This document shows, piece by piece, positions 59,015 through 64,000 of a stretch of 64,000 nt of DNA (its first letter is position 1; each line of letters opens with the position of its first letter). The position numbers were made by a program, and so were the translations under genes. Origin of the DNA: Methyloferula stellata AR4 (lineage in GTDB: Bacteria; Pseudomonadota; Alphaproteobacteria; Rhizobiales; Beijerinckiaceae); NCBI RefSeq assembly GCF_000385335.1, contig NZ_ARWA01000001.1, positions 124,001 to 188,000 of the forward strand, read 5' to 3'. Below the pieces are notes generated by a model that was given only the letters and a program-made list of their open reading frames with translations, was not told where the DNA came from and searched no databases.

Positions 59015-59704
59015 GTGATCGAACTTGACGATGTGCATTTAAGCCTCGGCCGGGGGGCTGCCCATGTTCATATATTGAAGGGCATCACCCTGCATATAGG
59101 GCGCGGCGAAACGATCGGCCTCGTCGGGCCGTCGGGCTCAGGCAAATCCACATTGCTCATGGCGATCGCCGGGCTGGAGCGGCCGGATCGCGGCAAAATC
59201 ATGGTCGACGGCACCGATTTGTCAGGGCTCGACGAAGATGATCTGGCGCGCTTTCGCGGCGCCCGGATCGGCATCGTCTTCCAATCTTTCCATCTGATCC
59301 CGACGATGACGGCGCTTGAAAATGTCGCCATCCCGCTCGAATTCGCCGGCGTCAAAGACGCCTTCGAGAGAGCCGCGGCCGAGCTCGAAAGCGTCGGGCT
59401 CGGTACCCGGCTCACGCATTATCCGGCGCAGCTTTCGGGCGGCGAGCAGCAGCGCGTCGCGCTGGCGAGGGCGCTTGCGCCTTCGCCAGCCATTCTCGTT
59501 GCCGACGAGCCGACTGGCAATCTCGACGAGACGACCGGCGAGAGCATCATCGATCTCATGTTCGCGCTGAAACGACGCCGCGAAGCGACTTTGGTGCTCG
59601 TCACGCATGATCTTTCGCTGGCGGCACGCTGCGACCGCACGATCGGCCTGCGCTCCGGCCGGATCGAGGCGGCGCCAAAATCCGCCACGGAGCTGACGGC
59701 CTGA
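59015..59704 (+). CDS. ABC transporter ATP-binding protein, YbbA/LolD type
   Basis: 229 residues from a GTG at 59015. Walker A is GPSGSGKST, the signature LSGGEQQRVALARAL, Walker B ILVADEPTGNLD and the switch His is in LVTHDLS. It is a MacB/LolD-type ATPase. Its natural partner is the FtsX-like permease encoded at 60172, and divergence from the TesA-like gene matches E. coli ybbA-ybbP. Here about 470 bases with repeats and a small opposite-strand gene separate ATPase and permease, although in relatives they are adjoining. The complex probably helps lipid or lipoprotein handling at the inner membrane. Confidence 0.93.
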   Translation: MIELDDVHLSLGRGAAHVHILKGITLHIGRGETIGLVGPSGSGKSTLLMAIAGLERPDRGKIMVDGTDLSGLDEDDLARFRGARIGIVFQSFHLIPTMTALENVAIPLEFAGVKDAFERAAAELESVGLGTRLTHYPAQLSGGEQQRVALARALAPSPAILVADEPTGNLDETTGESIIDLMFALKRRREATLVLVTHDLSLAARCDRTIGLRSGRIEAAPKSATELTA

Positions 59705-59728
59705 ATGATAACAAGCGCCGCATTCGTC

Positions 59729-59947
59729 TCAGATCGTCACGCCCTTGGAAGCCTCGTTCAAAGGGCCTTGATAGAGGACATTGCCATTTTTCTTCTCGCT
59801 AAAGATGATCTGAGCATCCTGTGGAGCGCCTTCCGTCAAAGCGCGGCGGGCCACATGTTTGATGGCGCTCACAGCCTCCTTTTCATTCGTCCAATTGCGT
59901 TCCTCGCGATGTTTATGCGCCGGAATTTCATAGACATAAAAGGGCAC
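59729..59947 (-). CDS. Small protein of unknown function between ABC subunit genes
   Basis: 72 residues from a GTG at 59947, chosen because GAGGAGGGGCAT lies directly upstream; the open frame continues left of this only through repeat sequence. The product begins PFYVYEIPAHKHREERNW and continues with KEAVSAIKHVARRALTEGAP, soluble and charged. I do not recognise it. It ends 25 bases from the ATPase stop, on the opposite strand, and its upstream flank is the repeat block at 60022. Codon use is like real genes, but A/T content is a little higher. It may be a foreign insertion into the ABC operon. Confidence 0.5.
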   Translation of the reverse strand: MPFYVYEIPAHKHREERNWTNEKEAVSAIKHVARRALTEGAPQDAQIIFSEKKNGNVLYQGPLNEASKGVTI

Positions 59948-60021
59948 ATGCCCCTCCTCATGTTTGATCGAGTTGAAATCAAGAATAAGCCCCTGTGCGC
60001 CTATAACAAGATCGTTAGCGC

Positions 60022-60162
60022 CAGCCCTCTCCCTGTGGGAGAGGGTGGCTTGCAAAGCAAGATGGGTGAGGGGTTACGAACGTCGAAAAAATGCGCTCTT
60101 TTTCAAAGATCGCAACCCCTCATCCGCCGCCTGCGGCGGCACCTTCTCCCACTGGGAGAAGG
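60022..60162. repeat. Two facing hairpin repeats (CCCTCTCCCTGTGGGAGAGG family)
   Basis: CCCTCTCCCTGTGGGAGAGG (60025), with CTTGCAAAGCAAG and GGGTGAGGGG, is one element. ACCCCTCATCCGCCGC (60115), with CCTGCGGCGG and CTTCTCCCACTGGGAGAAGG, is a second in reverse orientation. The last arm supplies the GAGAAGGA ribosome site of the permease gene that starts at 60172. Confidence 0.75.
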
Positions 60163-60171
60163 ACGCGCCTG

Positions 60172-62766
60172 ATGACCGATATAGCCGAAGAGAAACTTGT
60201 CCCTTCGCGGCTGCCCGCATCCAGCCTGCCGTTGGCTCTGCGGATCGCCGTCCGCGAATTGCGCGGCGGACTCGGCGGCTTTGCCATTTTCCTCGCCTGT
60301 ATCGCCTTGGGCGTGATGGCGATCACCGGCGTCGGTTCGCTCTCGCGATCACTCGCCGACGGGCTCGCCCGGCAAGGCCATATCATCCTTGGCGGCGATC
60401 TCTCCTTCGATCTGATCCAGCGCGAGGCGAGCGACGCGGAGCGGCAATTCTTCCTCAGTCATGGCCAATATGCGCCGGTGGCGCTGTTGCGCGCCATGGC
60501 ACGGACTGGGGCGGGCGATTTCACGCTCGTCGAGATCAAGGCCGTCGATCCCACTTATCCGGTGGCTGGCGCGGTCGATCTCGATCCGCCGCAGGATCTG
60601 CACCAAAGTTTCGAAGACAAGGATGGCGCCTTCGGAATCGCCGCCGACCCGGCGCTTTTTACCAAGCTTAATCTCAAGGTCGGCGACCGGCTCAAGATCG
60701 GCAATCAGTCTTTTCAATTGCGCGCCATGCTCATCGCCGAGCCCGACAAGCTCGCGGCGGGCATCGGCTATGGCCCGCGCGTCTTGATGTCGGAAAAAGC
60801 GCTGCGCGCCACGGGCCTCATTCAACCTGGCTCGCTCGTCAGATGGCTGAACCGCCTGACGCTCGGCACGGCCGAGCACCCCGCATCGGACGCCGCGCTC
60901 GATCACGTGATCGACGAAGCCAAGGCCGCCTTCCCCGATGCCGGATGGGAGATCCGCACGAGGACGAAAGTCTCGGTGCAGTTTTCACGCAATCTCGATC
61001 AGTTCACGCAATTCCTGACGCTCGTCGGACTGACCGCGCTGATCATCGGCGGCGTCGGCGTCGCCAATGCGATCCGCGCCTTCGTCGCGCGCAAACAGGC
61101 GAGCATCGCGACGATGAAAGCACTTGGCGCGACAGGCTCGCATGTCTTCGGCCTGATGCTGCTCCAGGTGATGCTCATCGCCGCATTCGGCACGGCGATC
61201 GGCGCCGCGCTCGGGGCGTCGCTGCCCTTCCTCGCGCAAGCGCTCTTCGGGCAGCTCCTGCCATTTCCCTTGGCGCCGGCGCTTTACCCGACTGAGATCG
61301 CCACCGGATGCCTTTATGGCCTCCTGACGGCGCTTGCCTTCTCGCTGGCGCCGCTTGGTCACGCTCATGACGTACCAGTTTCGGCGCTGTTTCGCGACCG
61401 GATCGATCCCGATCCGCATCGCCTCAGGCTGCGTTATCTTCTCATGACGGGCGCGGCCGCCCTCCTGCTTGCCGCGACGATTCTCATCCTGTCGCAGGAC
61501 CGGCGGCTTGCCTTGATCTATATGGGCGTGACGCTCGCGGGCTTCCTGCTGTTGCGCGGCGTCGCTTTTCTTCTGATGGCGATCACCCGGCGCCTGCCGC
61601 GGTCGCGGCACGTCATCCTGCAGCTGGCCATTGCCAATATTCACCGGCCGGGCGCGCTGACGCCGTCGATCGTTCTGTCGCTTGGTCTCGGCCTCGCGCT
61701 TCTCGTCACTTTGACTTTGATCGACGGCAATATTCGCCATCAGCTCCATGAGGCAAAGCCGGGCGAGACTCCGAGCTTCTATTTCCTCGACATCCCAAGC
61801 GCCGAGGCCGGACGGTTCGAAACATTTCTGCAAGGGTTGGCGCCACAGGCGAAGACCACATTCATGCCGATGATGCGCGGCCGCATCGTCAAGGTAAAAG
61901 GCATTCCCGCCGAGCAGGTGAAGCCCAAGGACAATGCGGCCTGGGCGCTGCAAGGCGATCGCGGCATCACCTTTTCCGAGACGGTTCCGCAGGGGTCGGA
62001 ACTGACGGCTGGGGCCTGGTGGCCTGTAGGCTATGCCGGCCCCCCGCTCGTCTCGGTCGAGACCGAAGTCGCCGACGGGATCGGGCTGACCGTCGGCGAC
62101 GACATCACGGTCAATGTTCTCGGCCGCGCCGTCACGGCGCGCGTCGCCAATTTGCGCAAGGTCAATTGGCGCAGCTTCGGCATGAATTTCGTGCTGGTCT
62201 TCTCGCCGAATGCCTTCGCCGGCGCGCCGCATAGCGATCTCGCGACATTGGCTTTCCCGGACGGCGGCCATGAAAGCACCGAGAAATCCCTGTTACGCGA
62301 TACGACAAACGCTTTCCCCACGGTCACGACGATCAGGGTCAAGGAAGCGCTCGATGCCGTCAACGATCTCGTCACTCGGCTCGCGGTCGCCGTCCGCTCG
62401 GCCTCGGCCATCGCGGTTTCGGCCTCGATCCTGGTGCTCGCGGGGGCGCTCGCCGCCGGACAGCAGGCAAGGCTCTATGACGCCGTCGTCCTGAAAGTGC
62501 TTGGCGCGACCCGTGCCCGCCTGCTCGCCGCTTTTTTGGCCGAATTCGGATTTCTCGGGCTCTGCACCGCGATTTTCGGCATTTTGGCTGGAGCGGGTGC
62601 CGCTTATGCGATCGTGACCCAGGTCATGCACCTCGATTTCGTCTGGCTTTGGCCGCAAGCGCTTCTGGCGGCTTTCGGCGCCATCCTGGTCACCATCGTG
62701 CTGGGGCTTTTGAGTACCTGGCGCATCCTGGGACGCAGCCCGGCGCCTTATTTGCGGGAGCTTTGA
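60172..62766 (+). CDS. FtsX-like ABC permease, YbbP family
   Basis: 864 residues from the ATG at 60172; the open frame begins 27 codons earlier inside the repeat, where GAGAAGGA then serves as ribosome site. The ten-helix architecture of YbbP is visible: helix 1 near 30-55 (FAIFLACIALGVMAITGVG), a large periplasmic domain at 55-270, and a first FtsX block at 280-420 (TQFLTLVGLTALIIGGVGVA). A second periplasmic domain follows, then a final FtsX block at 740-855. The function is probably transfer of lipids or export of hydrophobic compounds with the ATPase at 59015 and the TesA-like hydrolase. No partner in the MacA class is seen. Confidence 0.92.
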   Translation: MTDIAEEKLVPSRLPASSLPLALRIAVRELRGGLGGFAIFLACIALGVMAITGVGSLSRSLADGLARQGHIILGGDLSFDLIQREASDAERQFFLSHGQYAPVALLRAMARTGAGDFTLVEIKAVDPTYPVAGAVDLDPPQDLHQSFEDKDGAFGIAADPALFTKLNLKVGDRLKIGNQSFQLRAMLIAEPDKLAAGIGYGPRVLMSEKALRATGLIQPGSLVRWLNRLTLGTAEHPASDAALDHVIDEAKAAFPDAGWEIRTRTKVSVQFSRNLDQFTQFLTLVGLTALIIGGVGVANAIRAFVARKQASIATMKALGATGSHVFGLMLLQVMLIAAFGTAIGAALGASLPFLAQALFGQLLPFPLAPALYPTEIATGCLYGLLTALAFSLAPLGHAHDVPVSALFRDRIDPDPHRLRLRYLLMTGAAALLLAATILILSQDRRLALIYMGVTLAGFLLLRGVAFLLMAITRRLPRSRHVILQLAIANIHRPGALTPSIVLSLGLGLALLVTLTLIDGNIRHQLHEAKPGETPSFYFLDIPSAEAGRFETFLQGLAPQAKTTFMPMMRGRIVKVKGIPAEQVKPKDNAAWALQGDRGITFSETVPQGSELTAGAWWPVGYAGPPLVSVETEVADGIGLTVGDDITVNVLGRAVTARVANLRKVNWRSFGMNFVLVFSPNAFAGAPHSDLATLAFPDGGHESTEKSLLRDTTNAFPTVTTIRVKEALDAVNDLVTRLAVAVRSASAIAVSASILVLAGALAAGQQARLYDAVVLKVLGATRARLLAAFLAEFGFLGLCTAIFGILAGAGAAYAIVTQVMHLDFVWLWPQALLAAFGAILVTIVLGLLSTWRILGRSPAPYLREL

Positions 62767-62916
62767 AATCCTTACCGTTCTTTAAGACGGGCGTCGCATT
62801 GATCCCTCTTGTAGCGTTTCGAGGACCACGCCATATTATCACCGACGCTTCCGGGCCATATCGGCCCGAACAAGCGGATGGAGGCAATCGCGCCTCTCCA
62901 ACCTTTAGAGGGAAAC

Positions 62917-63702
62917 ATGTCCGACTTTGACCGCAACGCAGGCGCCCGCTGGGGACAAAGCGTAGCCCAAGCCGGTCGCGCCGAGATCGACCAGGGCCTC
63001 CGCTCCTTCATGCTCGGCGTCTATAATAACATGGTGATTGGTCTCGCCATCACGGGCCTTGTCGCCCTCGGCGCCAATATGCTTGCCGTGGCAACCGACC
63101 CGTCGCAGGTGGCCGCCCAGATGGGCAAGATCGGGCTCACATCCTTTGGTGTCGCAATCTATGGTTCGCCGCTCAAATGGCTGATCATCTTCGCGCCGCT
63201 CGCCTTCGTCCTGTTCATCTCGTTCAGGATCGAAAAAGTATCGGCCACGACGGCCCGCATGCTCTTCTTCGCCTTCTCGGCGGCGATGGGCCTGTCCATG
63301 TCGACGCTGCTGCTCGTCTATACCGGAACATCGGTGGCGCGGGCCTTCTTCGTGACGGCCGCCGCCTTCGGCGCCTTGAGCCTTTACGGCTACACGACGA
63401 AGCGCGATCTGTCGCCGATCGGCTCGTTCCTGATCATGGGCCTCTTCGGCCTCATCATCGCGAGCGTGGTCAATCTCTTCGTGCAGAGCACGGCGTTCCA
63501 GTTCGGCCTGTCGATCCTGTCGGTGCTGATCTTCTCCGGCCTCACCGCCTGGGATACGCAAGCGATCAAGGAGATGTATTACGAGAGCGACGGCTATGAG
63601 GTCGCGACCAAGAAATCGGTGAACGGCGCCTTGCGGCTCTATCTCGATTTCATCAACATCTTCCAGTCGCTGCTGATGCTGACCGGCTCGCGCAACAACT
63701 AA
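62917..63702 (+). CDS. Bax inhibitor-1 / YccA family membrane protein
   Basis: 261 residues from the ATG at 62917 (AGAGGGAAAC upstream). Seven membrane helices cover residues 30-258. The family signature is seen in NNMVIGLAITGLVALGANML and in the end region LDFINIFQSLLMLTGSRNN, with the acidic pair in TAWDTQAIKEMYY that forms the pH-sensing Asp site. Members leak Ca2+ or modulate FtsH protease in bacteria. It is a single gene, with a repeat pair and a strong terminator downstream. Confidence 0.94.
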   Translation: MSDFDRNAGARWGQSVAQAGRAEIDQGLRSFMLGVYNNMVIGLAITGLVALGANMLAVATDPSQVAAQMGKIGLTSFGVAIYGSPLKWLIIFAPLAFVLFISFRIEKVSATTARMLFFAFSAAMGLSMSTLLLVYTGTSVARAFFVTAAAFGALSLYGYTTKRDLSPIGSFLIMGLFGLIIASVVNLFVQSTAFQFGLSILSVLIFSGLTAWDTQAIKEMYYESDGYEVATKKSVNGALRLYLDFINIFQSLLMLTGSRNN

Positions 63703-63704
63703 AC

Positions 63705-63790
63705 ATGGCCCCGGAAAGATGCAGGCTTTTCGGATAGGGACGATGCGGTAAAAAAGGCGTCGTCCCGAAAAGTTGAAGACTCTTCGGCTT
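63705..63790. repeat. Tandem CCCGAAAAGTTG-family palindromes
   Basis: GGCCCCGGAAAGATGCAGGC, CTTTTCGGATAGGGACGATG and then GTCCCGAAAAGTTGAAGACT are two joined copies of the repeat at 25009. They lie directly after the Bax-inhibitor-like gene. Confidence 0.65.
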
Positions 63791-63804
63791 GGTCCATCAC
63801 ATGA

Positions 63805-63832
63805 AAAGCCCCGCGTGAGCGGGGCTTTTTTT
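63805..63832 (+). terminator. Rho-independent terminator
   Basis: AAAGCCCCGC and GCGGGGCTTT form a 10-bp perfect stem with a 4-base loop, followed by four more T. It ends the transcript of the Bax-inhibitor-like gene. Confidence 0.92.
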
Positions 63833-64000
63833 GCGCCTGACGGCCGTGAGTACCGCGCCAGCGTGACCGGGGCTCTTGCATCTGGCCGCGCAGAGCTTCA
63901 CAAAGCATGACAATTTAATCTGCGCGCACCGCGACGATACGGAACTTATGGGGGAACAGAAACTTACAGTTGAGCTCCATCAAAGACAGCCATCCCGGCT
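63833..64000. other. Window end, no supported gene
   Basis: A short frame could start at the ATG at 63950 (MGEQKLTVELHQRQPSR) and leave the window, but nothing supports it as a gene from this piece alone. Confidence 0.3.

Noticed and set aside
60985-62271. 428-codon frame antisense to the ABC permease gene
   Set aside because: Arg/Gln/Glu-rich shadow of an obvious membrane protein gene.
63950-64000. Possible gene start at the right edge
   Set aside because: Only 17 codons are visible and no domain or ribosome site supports it.

Overview
The window is a high-GC chromosomal segment of an alphaproteobacterium, most likely in the order Rhizobiales/Hyphomicrobiales and plausibly near Beijerinckiaceae. 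This placement rests on family recognition: a CpdR response regulator next to an N-formylglutamate amidohydrolase, an hsp20 gene behind a ROSE-type RNA thermometer, a candidate MmgR/alpha-r8 small RNA, 6S RNA beside a 5-formyl-THF cyclo-ligase gene near zapA, DUF4164, a DnaG that has lost its zinc ligands, and rhizobial palindromic repeats. No phage, transposase, CRISPR array or rRNA was seen.

Layout. 0-12 kb: an M15-like murein hydrolase, a NicO nickel/cobalt exporter with a DUF1007 partner, a fused indolepyruvate ferredoxin oxidoreductase, an alpha/beta hydrolase, the thermometer-controlled hsp20, an exported Pro/Gly-rich protein and a threonine aldolase. 12-21 kb: glutamate synthase large subunit, hemW followed by a small membrane gene broken by a TGA, an exported ClpP-like protein, and a VbhA/Fic toxin-antitoxin pair. 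21-27 kb: tRNA-Ile2(CAU), tRNA-Val(GAC), cpdR, N-formylglutamate amidohydrolase, the candidate sRNA, an exported twin-CX3C protein, hisN-like, yqeY-like, a DsbA-like protein and panB. 27.6-33.9 kb: a complete oxalate module. Its leftward operon is gntR - oxc - PAS protein - frc, and oxlT is divergent from it. The shared intergenic region is rich in palindromes that could be operators. Together these genes would import oxalate, activate it as oxalyl-CoA, decarboxylate it and export formate.

34-38 kb: dnaG and rpoD. 38.4-41.7 kb: a three-gene operon of a DyP-type peroxidase and two uncharacterised membrane-associated proteins. 41.8-48 kb: gamma-glutamyltransferase family protein, two small membrane or exported proteins, an OpgG/D-type glucan protein, an A/T-richer LprI-like gene and an SDR with an unusual active site. 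48-55 kb: gap-pgk, DUF4164, zapA, a diguanylate cyclase, 6S RNA, formyl-THF cyclo-ligase and a YmdB-like phosphoesterase. 55-64 kb: a GT87-type membrane protein, YebC, ThpR, a TesA-like SGNH hydrolase divergent from a YbbA/YbbP-like ABC transporter, and a Bax-inhibitor-1 family protein.

The most unusual observations are these. A 113-bp palindromic repeat is inserted in frame in the NicO gene, and an equal-length copy lies between genes at 44.2 kb. The Fic enzyme has Lys where the family has Asp/Glu. The DyP operon has two orphan partner proteins. A PAS protein sits inside the oxalate operon. A small membrane gene is interrupted by TGA. A YbbA/YbbP-type pair is split by repeats. All functions were assigned by reading the sequence; no database search was possible.
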